A DNA stretch of 64,000 nt from Candidatus Hepatoplasma crinochetorum (GTDB taxonomy: Bacteria > Bacillota_I > Bacilli_A > Mycoplasmatales > Hepatoplasmataceae). Position 1 is the first letter of the stretch, and the number at the start of each line of letters is the position of its first letter. Shown here piece after piece: positions 50,573 to 62,093 of this stretch. The notes under the pieces were generated by a model. The model had not been told where the DNA came from. It saw nothing but the letters and a program-made list of their open reading frames with translations, and did no database searches. Location: the NCBI GenBank assembly GCA_001179805.1, contig CWGI01000001.1:1-64000 (forward strand). The letters are read 5' to 3'. The position numbers and the translations under genes are program-made.

Positions 50573-52069
50573 ATGGAAAAAAACACAAAATATATTTTAG
50601 CTTTGGATTCAGGAACAACATCAACACGTGCTGTTATTCTTGATAAAAATGCAAAAATAGTTTCAATTGGTCAAAATGAATTTACACAATATTTTCCAAA
50701 ACCAGGTTGAGTAGAACACGATGCAAATGAAATTTATGCAAATCAAATTGCAGTTGTGATTCAAGCAATTCAAAAAGCTCATTTAAATATTAGCCATATT
50801 GGAGCGATTGGAATTACAAACCAAAGAGAAACGATTGTAATATGAGATAAAAAAACAGGAATGCCTGTTCATAATGCGATTGTTTGACAAGATAAAAGAA
50901 CTTCAGATTATTGTGAATCATTACAAAAAGATACAAAAACAGTTGAAATGATTAAAGAAAAAACAGGACTTGTATTGGATCCTTACTTTTCTGGAACCAA
51001 AATTAAATGATTATTAGATAATGTAAAAGGATTAAGAGATCGTGCTAATAAAGGGGAAATTTTAGCAGGAACAATTGATACTTGACTTACCTGAAAATTA
51101 ACAAATGGTAAATCTTTTTTTACTGATTATACAAATGCTTCAAGAACATTACTTTTTAATATTATTGATTTAAAATGAGATCAAGAATTATTAAAATTAT
51201 TTAATATTCCTGAAAAAATATTACCAGAAGTTAAAAATTCTTCTGATGATTTTGGCGTAACTGAAATTGATGCTTTCAAAGGGATTCCAATTTATTCTTT
51301 AATTGGTGATCAACAATCATCACTTTTTGGCCATCGTAGTAAAATAGGTGAATTAAAAGGTACTTATGGTACTGGAGCATTTTTAATGTTAAATACAGGA
51401 GAAAAAGTTGTCCGTTCAAAAAATGGATTGCTTACTACAATTGCATTAGGTTTAAACGGAAAAGTTACTTATGCACTTGAAGGTTCTATTTATATTGCAG
51501 GAAATGCTTTAAAATGAATTAAAGATGAATTACATTTAATTCAAGAATATGGACAAATTGATTATTATTTAAAAGATGATTATGATGCAAAAGGCGTTAC
51601 TGTTGTTCCTTATTTTGTTGGAGTTGGTTCTCCTTATTGAAATACACGAGCAAGAGGACTTATTACAGGATTGACAAGAGGGGTAAATAGAGGAGATATC
51701 ATAAGAGCAACTGCTGCATCAATTGCTTTTCAAACTTATGATATTTACAAAGCATTCCAAGAAGATTATCAAAAAAAAATAATTAAAATGTCTATCGATG
51801 GAGGAGTATCAAAAACCGAAAAATTAATGCAACTTCAAGCCGATATTTTAGATTCAAGATTATATAATCCTGAATCAACTGAAATTACAGCATTAGGAGC
51901 TGCATTTCTTGCAGGACTTAAAGTTGGTATTTGAAAAAATCAACAAGAACTTGATAGATTACTTAAATATAAAAAAGTATATAAACCAATGGGTGATCCA
52001 TCACATAGATCTGAAATTATTAAAAATTGAAAAGAATCTGTAAAATTAGCACTTGAGTGAAATAAATAA
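50573..52069 (+). CDS. glpK: Glycerol kinase
   Basis: 498 aa, full length FGGY kinase. Makes glycerol-3-phosphate from glycerol and [18 protein letters not shown] (about 8-22) is the phosphate-1 loop, [14 protein letters not shown] (about 83) and [10 protein letters not shown] (about 103) the substrate region, [12 protein letters not shown] (about 243) the catalytic Asp, and [16 protein letters not shown] (about 407) the adenosine site. The stop is 10 bp before glpO. RBS-like AGAAAGAAA upstream. Confidence 0.97.
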
Positions 52070-52079
52070 AGGAAAATTT

Positions 52080-53204
52080 ATGAACGAAGCAAAAACATAT
52101 GATGTTGTCATCATAGGTGGAGGAGTGATTGGATTAACAATTGCAGAACAATTTTTACAAAAAAATATCAAGAATATCTGTTTACTTGAAAAAAATAATG
52201 AAGTAATGCTTGAAACATCTTCTCACAATAGTGGAGTAATTCATAGTGGGTTTGATGCAACTCCCGGAACTCTTAAAGCAAAATTTAATGTTCAAGGTCG
52301 TCATCTTTTTGAAAAAAAATATTTAAATAAGAATGCACAATTTCATTGAGAAAATGCAAATTCTTATATTTTAGCTTTTACAAAAGATGAAATAGAAGAA
52401 TTACATAAATTATATGAACAGGGAATTAAGAATGGTCTTGAAAAAAGTAGTATGAAAATTATTGAAGCAGAGGAGCTTTTTAAAATAAATCCTTTTCTTA
52501 ATAGAAGAATTTTAAAAGCACTTCAAGTTACTACCTCTAAAATTATAGATCCTCATGAGTTTGGTAATTTTATTTTTACAAAAGCAAAAGAATTAGGATT
52601 GAAATATCATCTTAATTTTAAAGTAATAAGTATTGAAAAAAGTAAAACAAATTGAATCATAAAAAGCGATGAAAATCGTATTATAAATGCAAAATATATT
52701 ATCAATGCAAGTGGAGTAAGAGCAGAAGAAATCGCAAGACTTGTTGAAAAAAATCCTTTATTTAAAATAAAAACAAGAAGAGGACAATATCTTATTTTAG
52801 ATCAAAGTGAACATAAATTTGCAACAAATGATGTTTTTTTCCTTACTCCTTCCAAACATGGAAAAGGAGTAATAGTTGCTTCTCTTTTAGATGGAAGAGT
52901 GCTTGTTGGACCAAATGCAGAAGATAATGTTCCAAAAGATAATATTCATTTGGTAACTGAAGAAGGATTAAAATATGTGCGAAAAATAGGAAAGAAAATT
53001 AATTCAAAAATAAATCTTGATCGTGTTGTTTCTGTTACTGCAGGATCAAGATCAATTAATGAATTAACAAATGATTTTTTTATCGACCAAAGCCAAGAGG
53101 TAGATAATTTTTTTCACGTGGCAGGAATTCAATCTCCTGGTTTATCAAGTTCACCAGCAATTGCAGAATATGTATTTAAAAAATATCAAGAACTTAAAAA
53201 ATAA
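52080..53204 (+). CDS. glpO: Glycerol-3-phosphate oxidase (FAD), H2O2-forming type
   Basis: 374 aa, the length of the mollicute GlpO rather than the 600-aa lactobacillar enzyme. FAD-binding DVVIIGGGVIGLTIAEQ (about 8-24), SSHNSGVIHSGFDATPG (about 51-67), IINASGVRAEEIA (about 204-216), and AGIQSPGLSSSPAIAEYV (about 348-365). Oxidises glycerol-3-phosphate to DHAP with release of hydrogen peroxide in pathogenic mycoplasmas. The fold is shared with L-2-hydroxyglutarate oxidase, but the operon with glpF and glpK supports GlpO. RBS AAAGGAAAA 5 nt upstream. Confidence 0.93.
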
Positions 53205-53218
53205 GTAAATTTTAATAA

Positions 53219-53250
53219 AAAAATATAGGGAATTAACCCTATATTTTTAT
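53219..53250. terminator. Bidirectional terminator after glpO
   Basis: AAAAATATAGGG (53219-53230), 6-nt loop, CCCTATATTTTT (53237-53248). A-run on the left and T-run on the right let it stop the glp operon and any minus-strand transcript from the cas9-like remnant. Confidence 0.85.
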
Positions 53251-53259
53251 TTTACAAAA

Positions 53260-53466
53260 TTATCCTTCTAATTTTCCTAATCTTGTAATATTTACAAGTT
53301 TTAAATCTTGTGCTTTTGTGATTCCTATTCTAGGCCATTCTCCTATTATATTTTTATATTTATGATCACCTTGTTGTTTTAAATTTGCATTTCCTGTTGA
53401 TATTAATTTTCTTAAACCATCTAATCATCGATAAGTATAAATAATTTCACTATTAAATGAAATGGG
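53260..53466 (-). pseudogene. Start-less remnant resembling the Cas9 C-terminus
   Basis: Open for 68 codons on the minus strand without a start, from the edge of the terminal CRISPR repeat to TAA at 53260. It reads IYTYRWLDGLRKLISTGN, then GDHKYKNIIGEWPRIGITKA and DLKLVNITRLGKLEG. The pattern RIG(I/V)-x-KA ... LKK-x-x(I/V)-x-x-LG-K/N-(I/L) near the stop is how many type II Cas9 proteins end (PAM-interacting domain). Direct contact with a CRISPR array supports a cas9 3' remnant left after deletion. It uses UGG and UGA for Trp. Another origin is possible; residues alone do not prove Cas9. Confidence 0.45.
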
Positions 53467-53631
53467 TTAAAAAACTCATAAATACCAGTTAATCAAAACG
53501 TCACCATAATCTTCAAAGAAAATATTTTTGGGTTAAACAACTCATGAATACCAACTAATCAAAACAATTTAATATGAAAACATTTGGTGTTATTAGGGTT
53601 AAACAACTCATGAATACCAACTAATCAAAAC
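53464..53631 (-). CRISPR. Mini CRISPR array: three 36-nt repeats, two 30-nt spacers
   Basis: Repeats at 53464-53499 (degenerate, about five mismatches), 53530-53565 and 53596-53631 (identical). Spacers at 53500-53529 and 53566-53595 are exactly 30 nt and unrelated to each other. On the minus strand the repeat begins GTTTTGATTAGTTGG and ends GTTGTTTAACCC, a type II form. The degenerate copy is the leader-distal end if transcribed leftward, with the A/T-rich leader near 53632-53700. No cas genes adjoin except the remnant at 53260. The anti-repeat partner is at 45334. Confidence 0.88.
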
Positions 53632-53773
53632 ACTCTGAAAAAATTATATTAAAAAATGGATATATATAAGGATTTTTTAAGTTTTTAAATTTTAATTTTT
53701 TAAAAAATTAAAAATATTCTCCTTTTTTTAATTATTAAATATTCAACTTTTAAAATTTTTTAAATTTTATTGT

Positions 53774-53779
53774 TATAAT
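53774..53779 (+). promoter_or_regulatory. Extended -10 promoter of the second RCC1-like gene
   Basis: TGTTATAAT, with TATAAT at 53774-53779, 55 bp before the coding start. Good -10; -35 weak. Confidence 0.5.
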
Positions 53780-53833
53780 TTTCTCATTAAAAGAGTTAAT
53801 TTTTAATTTAAATAAAGGGTTTAAATTCAATGA

Positions 53834-56482
53834 GTGATGAAAAAATATAAATTTTTCAATTTTAAAGTTTTTACTATATTTATTAGTTTATTAACATTTA
53901 TTGGTATTTTTAATGTTAATTTTATTGATTTAAATAATAAAAATAAAACAAATAATATTGATCAAGAGGTCGGAAATATTATTACACAAGCAAATGGACA
54001 GCAAGTTTATGGAGAAGATTCTGATCAAATTTATGAAGCTTCTTCGGGGACTTTAGTAGATCAAGATCTTGATGGATATGCAGATACTATTTATATGTGA
54101 GGTGATAATGAATATGGTCAATTGGGAATAAATAATCAAGTTGATCAATTTGTTTCCTCTCCACAAAAAATAGATACATTTACTTATGGAACTGGTGGTT
54201 TTTATGATTTAGAAACTAGTGGTACTCATTCTGGTGTTGTTTTTGATTCAGATAATAATGGTAAAAGTGATCAATTATATCTTTGAGGTGATAATGATTA
54301 TCAACAATTAGCAGTTGATAAAAATATCACTAGTAAAAGTGCGATTCCAATTCTTGTTGATTTTAATTGAGCAGGAGATATTATTGAATTAGAATTATCT
54401 AATAATTATTCTGGTGTTACTGTTGATTCAAATTATGACGGATATGCTGATACATTATATATGTGGGGAAATAATCAAGATGGACAAATAGGTGATGGAA
54501 ATAAAGAAAATACAATCTTAGAACCAACTTTAATTACTCCTAAAGGACAATCCAATTGAGGGGGAAATATTATTGATTTTGAAACCGAAGGAAATCATAC
54601 AGGTATAATTATTGATACTGATCTAGACGGATATGCTGATACATTATATATGTGGGGGAATAATGATTACGGCCAAATTGGAAATGGAGAACGTAATCTT
54701 GATGTTACTACTCCAACAATTATTATTCCAAAAGATAGTTCAAGTTGAGAAGGTAATTTAATTGATCTTGAATTAGGTTCTTATCATTCAGGTGCTGCTG
54801 TTGATTCAAATTATGACGGATATGCTGATACATTATATATGTGGGGAGATAATTATTTTAATCAATTAGGAAATTTACAATTAGATTCTGATACTCTCTT
54901 ACCTTTAATCTCATTCGGTCCTGATCAAAATTGAGGAGGAGATATTACTTCATTTTCTCTTTCTGGATTAAATAGTTCAGTCGCAATCGATACAGATGAT
55001 GATCATCTAGGAGATAAAATTTATCTTTGAGGTGATAATAATTATGGCCAAATTGGTAATAATAGTAAAACAGAAGGAAATAATAATAAGGGTGAAGTAA
55101 GTATTCCAACTTCACCTTTAAATCAAAGTGGAGAGGAATTTGATTTAAATGGTAATGTAATTAATTTAGATTTAAGTGGAAATTCAAGTTCTGTGTTAAT
55201 AGACACCAATAACGATGGATTAGGTGATAATCTTTATGTATGAGGAAATAATGATTATGGTCAATTAGGAATTGGAACAATTGGTGAAGATTTATTAACT
55301 CCTGATCAAAATGATTTTAATTTGAAAAACTTTAAATTACAAGATTATCAAATTTATAATCAAAATGATCATCAGATGTGAGTAGATATTACCTTAAATG
55401 ATCCAAGTGATATTTTTAATCAAAATAATATTCCAACTTTAAAATTACAAGATCAAAATAATATTTATTCAACAACTTATATTGACAGTAATTCAAATCC
55501 AGAAGATGATTTTTATAGTTTTAAAATAAATGATCTTAAAACAGGAGTTCAATATGATTTTGATCAAATTTTAATTAATGATCAAAATAACGATTTTTCT
55601 ATTGATAAAATATTCAATATAGGTGAAAATAAAATTTCAAATGATTATCAAATTATTGATGCTAATATTTTTGAAAAAAATATTAGCTCAACAGAGGTTT
55701 TGGTTAATCTTACAATTGATAATAGAATTAGATTTGATATTTCAAATTTTACCGAACAACAATTACAAGTTAGAATAAATTATCAAGATCAAAATGGTAG
55801 CTATCAAGAAGTAACTGAAATTAATCAAAATCAACAAATATTGCTACAAGATTTAGAACCTCAAGAAAATTATTTAATTACAAATATTGATTATTTTTAT
55901 GAAGATAATAATTATAAATATAGTTTAAATGATTTAAATTTATCATTTTCTACAGATAATGAAACTCCTGTTTTTTATGATCTTAATAATACTTTTAGTA
56001 TAGATAGTGTTCAACAAGAATCATTAAAATTTACTGTAGAGATCGATAATATTGTTTTTGATCAAGATGGTTCGGTTAAAAATATTGAAAATGTTGTTTT
56101 GGTAGACAATAATAATGATGTATATGAAAGTCAATACGTACAAGATAGTTGAGTAGAAGATCAAGATAATTTAAAACTTGATAACACAGTGCAAAGAGGA
56201 TATGCTACATTTGAAATAACAGATTTAAATGAAAAAACTAATTATAATTTTGTTGGTATTAGTTTTTATGATGATGGAACTGGAGCGCAGATGTTTGCTG
56301 AACCTCAAATAATACAAACTGATAAATACATTAATTATATTTTGATAACTTCAATTATCGTTGGTTTGTTATTATTGTTATTAATATTAGTAACAGCAAT
56401 TTATATATATAAAAAATATTATCATGCAAAAAAAGAAGTTGAAATAACACAAGATTTAGAAATATTTACAAAAACAGAATAA
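53834..56482 (+). CDS. Anchored surface protein with seven RCC1-like blades (second paralogue)
   Basis: 882 aa from GTG 53834 or 881 from ATG 53837. Signal-like start (FNFKVFTIFISLLTFIGIF) without lipobox. Seven RCC1-type repeats (about 60-480), each with a DxDxDGxaD acidic loop then LYMWGxNxxGQ(L/I)GxG, several nearly identical in DNA. Ig-like modules follow (about 490-830; DYFYEDNNYKYSLND is shared with paralogues). C-terminal TM helix (YILITSIIVGLLLLLLILVT, about 835-854) and short charged tail. AGGG is best placed for ATG 53830, which opens a six-codon leader frame (MSDEKI) overlapping the real start. Probable adhesin or ligand-binding propeller. Confidence 0.85.
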
Positions 56483-56484
56483 AA

Positions 56485-56515
56485 GAGAAAAAGATCCAAA
56501 AGGATCTTTTTCTTC
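56485..56515 (+). terminator. Rho-independent terminator
   Basis: GAAAAAGATCC, AAAA loop, GGATCTTTTTC: an 11-bp stem just after the stop at 56482, ending in TTTTTCTTC. Confidence 0.85.
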
Positions 56516-56666
56516 ATGAAAATTAATATTTTTAAGAGCGATGTAAATAAAAAAGAAGATAAAATTTATTTTTTATTTTGCTTAATTAAGATCTTTCTTA
56601 GCATCCTTTAATAATTTATTATTTAAATTATATTGTTCTCAAAATTTTAATTTTAAATTATGGTGC

Positions 56667-56672
56667 TATAAT
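56667..56672 (+). promoter_or_regulatory. Extended -10 promoter (TGCTATAAT)
   Basis: TATAAT with TGC ahead, 30 bp before the ATG at 56702. RBS AAGGGAT follows. Confidence 0.6.
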
Positions 56673-56701
56673 TAATTTATTAATTATAAGGGATTAATAA
56701 A

Positions 56702-58705
56702 ATGAAATTTACTAAAAAGTTACTATTACCAATTACATTACTTTTTATTCCTACATTTTTTATAAATAATTTAAATCTAAATAATTTTAATAATTTTAAA
56801 AAGGAAATTAATTCTGATTATGATTTTATAATTGACCAAGAAGATTCTACTTATTTTTCAGGAGAAATCTTAGATACAGATCTTGATGGATATGGAGATA
56901 GTCTTTATATGTGAGGAAAAAATAATAAAGGACAGATAGGTAATGGAACGACAAATAATGCAGATTCTGGACCTATTGAAATTTTTCCTCATAATAGTGA
57001 TTGAAATGGTAATTTAATTGATCTTGAATTAGGAGAAGAACATAGTGGAGTTACTGTTGATACAGATTATAATGGTTACGCTGATACATTATATATGTGA
57101 GGAAGTAATGATTATGGTCAAATAGGAAATGGAAGTTCAATTAATTATTTTTTTTATCCTGTAAAAATAACACCAAAAAATTATATTAATTGAAAAGGAA
57201 ATATTATTGATTTATCTTTGGAAGGAAATTTTTCTAGTGTAATTATTGATACTGATCTTGATGGATACGCTGATACATTGTATATGTGAGGAGAAAATAA
57301 TAATAAACAATTAGGTAACGGAACAGATATATCTTTAAATACTCCTACAATTATCGTCCCTGAAAATGGTGATTGAAATGGTAATTTAATTGATCTTGAA
57401 TTAGGACAAAATGATTCTGCACTTACAATTGATACTGATCTTGATGGATATGCCGATACATTGTATATGTGAGGGAGTAATGCTTTTTGTCAATTAGGAC
57501 AAAATGAGTCTAAATTTATAGATCAAGCTTATCCAAAAATTACAGAACCAATCACTTCTGATCAATTTCTAGGAAATATTTTAGATGTTTCAACATCAAT
57601 TTATAGTTCGGGAATAATTGTTGATTCTGATTTAGATAATTATGGTGACACCCTCTATATGTGGGGAACAAATGTAAATGGTGTGCTTGCAAATGATAAT
57701 ATTATAATTCCAATTCCCGCTATTGTTACCTCAATTAGTGGTAATTTAATTAATTTTGAAACTAATAATAAAAATTCTGGTGTTACTATAGATACTGATT
57801 TAGATGGTTATGCCGATACATTGTATATGTGAGGAGATAATGAGTATGGACAAGCTGGAATAGGTAATTTAAATCAAAGTTATATTAATTATCCTACTGC
57901 GATATTTCCTTATTCTGATAGTTGGAATGGTAATATTTTAAATTATTCGATTGGAAAAACATATGCAAGTGTGATTATTGATCAAAATTGAGATGGATAT
58001 GGAGATAGACTTTATATGTGAGGAAGTAATGAATATGGAGAAGCAGGAATTGCTCCTTGTCCTAATTTTATTATTCCTAATTCTATTTTTGAATCAAAAA
58101 GTTTTCAAATTTCTGATCTTGAAATAATAAATAATCAAAATCATGGATTTGATTTAAATATTACTTTAAATGATTATTGAAATATTTTTGATGCAAATAA
58201 TATTCCAGAGATATCATTATTTGATCAGTATAATAATTTGTATGATTTAACTTATTTGGAAGATGATTCTTCTCCTATTGATGATATTTATAGTTTTGAA
58301 ATAAATAATATTGAAATAGGAACAAAATATGTATTTACAAAAGTTCAAATTGATACAATTTACTTTAATTTTACTCCAATTATCTCAATAAGTGATTATC
58401 TTATTTCTAATTTAGAATTGGAGGAAACAGGAATAAATAATGCTATTTTTAATTTAGATGTGGTTTTAGGAAGTAATTTAAATATTAGTTACTTTACTTC
58501 AGATCAACGAAAAGTAAAAGTAAATTTTAGTGATGATACATATCAAGAAGTTTTAATTGATCAAAATTGAGATGTTGAATTAAAAGAATTAAATTCTGAT
58601 ACTAGTTATCAAATAATCGGAATTGATTATTTTTATGAAAATGAAAGTTACAAATATAATTTGCCAGTTGATATTACTTTTAAAACATTAATTGAAGAAT
58701 ATTAA
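56702..58705 (+). CDS. RCC1-like seven-blade surface protein lacking an anchor (third paralogue)
   Basis: 667 aa. Signal-like N-terminus (KKLLLPITLLFIPTFFI). Seven RCC1-type blades with DTDLDGYADTLYMWG loops (about 55-465; the fifth, TNVNGVLAND, and seventh are degenerate). One Ig-like pair follows (about 475-660), ending in the shared DYFYENESYKYNLP strand. Unlike both paralogues it stops there, without the final Ig module or TM helix. The stop overlaps the convergent gene at 58702 by four bases, so the 3' end may have been cut by rearrangement, leaving a secreted form. RBS AAGGGA, extended -10 promoter. Confidence 0.85.
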
Positions 58706-59379
58706 TTTTTTTCTTCTTTTGGTCAAATTCATTCCCCAAATAATGGATGTTGAGGAAAAATACCTGATCAATGTGCAATTTTTTTATCAATATAAAAAGT
58801 AAATATAAAGTCGCGATGAAGAATTATTTTTTTACTTTTTAAATCTAAAAGTTTAGCATCAATTCTTATTTTTTCATTTTTTACATCGATAATAATATAA
58901 TTTATCAAAAATTTAATATAACTTTTTTGATATTTAATTTCAATATTTATATTACTTGTTAAGAGTCTTTTTGATTTTCATTTTACTTTAATTAATTCAT
59001 GTCTAATTGTTTCTTCATGTTCAAGAATTTTTCCATATAAATCTGCATTTGCTTTAATTTTAAGAGGTATATTTACTTTTGTTGTAATTAAATTTGTTCC
59101 CCAAAAACTTTTAAGATTTTTTTTAATATATCTTCTTTTTGTGATTGGCATCACTAAAAAAGTTTGAATAATAATTAATACAATTACAATAAAAGTAGAA
59201 ATTTCAAGTCCATGATTAATATTTTCATTTGATACCGTTAAAATCTCTGTAATCGATAGAAAACTCAAAATTAATACTGCTACATGTAGCAAAATAGCAA
59301 GCATTTCTAATATCTTATATCAATAAGATCCTATAATTAAAATATCTTGTTTTTCATTTATTATTTTTTTATTTATCAT
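58702..59379 (-). CDS. Two-TM membrane protein of unknown function
   Basis: 225 aa. Two hydrophobic segments near the N-terminus (EMLAILLHVAVLILSFL, about 23-39; STFIVIVLIIIQTFLVMPI, about 58-76) then a basic soluble domain (about 80-225) with beta-strand pattern (INIEIKYQKSYIKFLINYII, KKIILHRDFIFTFYI) ending in HPLFGEWIWPKEE. Cytoplasmic domain by the positive-inside rule. No family recognised. Overlaps the stop of the convergent surface-protein gene by four bases. Confidence 0.72.
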
Positions 59380-59403
59380 ACTTAACTCTTTTAATGTTTT
59401 TAA

Positions 59404-60702
59404 TTATATCGCAAATATTTTTTTTACAACAAAAATGAAATTAAATATTAATATTTCATAAATAATTATTTGATAGAAATTAAAATAATTAAGATAAATT
59501 AATAAATAAAGATCTTTTAAAAGAAAAAGAATCGTAAAAAGAGGAATAAATATATATTGAAATATATCTCAAGTAAAGGGTAAAAAAATTGAAATAAAAA
59601 TAATAAAATAAATATATTTTATTATAGGATTTAAAATTAGACAGATTATTGGAGCAAAAAGATTATCATATCCTTCTCAATTGATTACAAAAGGAAATGC
59701 AATTAAAAAAATAAATATATTTAAGAAAATAAAAGACAAAATTTTATTTTTTCTTTTATCAAAAATTTTATATGTAAATGAAATTAAAAAAGAAAGAATT
59801 AATCCTGTTTGTAATAAAAGTAATGGATTATAAATTAATAATATTAGACCTGTAAGTGCAAGAGAATTAAATTTTCCTTTTTTTATTTTATTATTCTTGC
59901 TAATAAAATAATTAATTTGTGCCTTTAATCCAGTAACTGGAAAATAAAAAAAATAAAGATAATATGAGCTTATTATTATTAAAATTAAAGTTACAAAAAT
60001 TTCCTTTGTAAATAATTTTTTCAATAAGTAATTATTTATATTTATTATTAAAAGAACATGAAATCCTGAAATTATAATTAAAAAACTTATTCCTAATTTT
60101 TCAAATAAATCAGCAATTTGTTGATTATAAATTGTTTCTTTTTTATAAACAAAAAGAAGTGTTAATTGACTATAGATATTTTCTTTATTTACTAATTTTA
60201 AATAAATAAAATTGCGAAATGTTTTATTTGGTAATGTTTTTATTTGATAATCATTTGCATATCCATAATTAATGGTATGTTTAGTAAGTAAAAAATAACT
60301 AAATGAATCATATTTATCTTCCATTTGATAATAATAACAATCAAAATTTATAATGGTATGAGGGATTAGATCTGTACAATAATCATTAAATATTACAAAA
60401 TATATTTCTTGATCTTCTTTTACAAAACATGATTTAGAATAAGATTTTATTACTTCTGCTTGATGATGATAATTTAAATTTAATATTAAATTATTTAATA
60501 AATAATTTAATATTAGTAAATGGAAAAAAATCAGAATATAAAAAATTATAAAAAAATATCCACCATATTTAAATCTATAGTGGATACCAAAAATAAAGGA
60601 TAATAAAAAGAAAATTATTGTTATTTTTAAAAAATAAATGTAAAAAAGAATTAAAAAATATATTAAAAGATAGAGATATTTGTTTTCATTTCTCCTAAGC
60701 AC
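59404..60702 (-). CDS. comEC: ComEC/Rec2-like DNA-uptake channel protein, short form
   Basis: 432 aa, many membrane helices. The ComEC competence-domain hallmark is present as FEKLGISFLIIISGFHVLLI (about 200-219). An OB-like extracellular part (about 75-180) precedes it. The protein ends after the helical domain, without the C-terminal metallo-beta-lactamase nuclease domain of full ComEC (about 750 aa). Such short forms occur in mollicutes; whether they import DNA is unknown. Helices are extremely Ile/Phe/Leu-rich. Only about five UGA codons. Confidence 0.72.
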
Positions 60703-60724
60703 ATATTTAATTTATTACTAAATA

Positions 60725-62035
60725 TTAATTTTTCTGATTTTTTTTATAATAGAATCTAAAAGTTAATCAAATAAATAAAATTGTTGCTGGATTTAAGATA
60801 AACATTGATAAATAATATGAATTTGTTTTATAATCATTTGATAATAAAATTGGAATTCCACTGTTATATAATCCAGGATTTATTCCCCGATTATCAATTT
60901 GAATATTAATTACAAAATTTTCTCGTGTAACTGAAATAGGACCACCATTTGCTTCAATTTGATTACGAGAAATTGGATAAATAATAAATTTGTCTAATGA
61001 ATAAAATAAAATTAAATTGGCCAAGATTAAAACAATAAATAAATTAAAAACAAAATTGATTCTTTTATTTATTTTATTTTGATCTTCAAGATTTTTGTAA
61101 AAAACATTGTAAACTCAATAGTAGAAAGTAAGTAAAAAAACAAACACTCAAACTAACAGCAGAAGATATGATGGGATATTATTATTTGCTCCTAATCATT
61201 TGCTTTTGGGTGCAATTGCATCTGTGAAATTTACAGTGAATGGTCCAGGGATATTATTATTTATTTGATCTTGTAATCCAGGAATATCAATAAATTTAAT
61301 ATTGGCAGAATTTAAACCAAAAGTTCCCAATCCTTGTAACCCTTGAAAAGAAAAAGTCATTGAAATAAAAGCCAAAATTAAAGTTGCATTTACGGTATAT
61401 TTATATTTTATTTCATTTTTAATTTTTAATTTTCGATAATAAAATAATAATCCAAATAATAAAATAATAATAATACTTATAATTCATAAACTTGAAAATA
61501 GGTTGTTAAAAATATCTAAATTATCAAGAATTAAAAGATAATTAACAGCAACTTTAGCCCCCTCATTTTGAAATAATTGTAAAAATATAGCAAAATCTGC
61601 ATTTGGATCTATTGTATTTTTAAATAATGTATTAGCAAAAGTAATTGCTAATAATACTTGTAATGATAATAAAACAAATGTTGCAACATAAATTGCTCCG
61701 TATGTAATAAGAATCGATTTTCTCTTATTCCCATCATTATTTTTTCATGTATCTATTAATCATAGTATTATTAAGAAAAATAAAATACTTACAAATACTA
61801 AACAGACAATTGAAAATCATTCAAGATTTGTACATAGAAAAGCTTCACCAAAATAATGATTTGTATATTTTCCTAAAATTAAAAAATAAAAAATTCCAAA
61901 TCATGTTAAAAGTAAAATTAAAAATGTTCCTGATTTACTTTTTCAAAAATTTTTAAATTTTTTTCAAGAATTATTTATACTGTTTTTTTCTGTTTTTTCA
62001 ATATTAGTTTTTTCTTTTACGCTTATATTATTCAT
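60725..62035 (-). CDS. Multi-spanning membrane protein of unknown function
   Basis: 436 aa. Basic N-terminus (1-35), then about seven hydrophobic segments, such as GTFLILLLTWFGIFYFLIL, FSIVCLVFVSILFFLIILWL, GAIYVATFVLLSLQVLLAIT, LFSSLWIISIIIILLFGLLF and SYLLLLVWVFVFLLTFYYW, with a long external loop (about 350-410, NPGLYNSGIPILLSN). No transporter signature recognised. It lies between comEC and plsY on the same strand. Confidence 0.72.
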
Positions 62036-62093
62036 AATTTCTTTTCTTGATTTTTTAATTTATAACAATTTTAAAGACTTTTATAATCAAAAT

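Noticed and set aside
61747-61956. Plus-strand 69-codon frame
   Set aside because: Lies antisense to a long minus-strand membrane protein with continuous coding.
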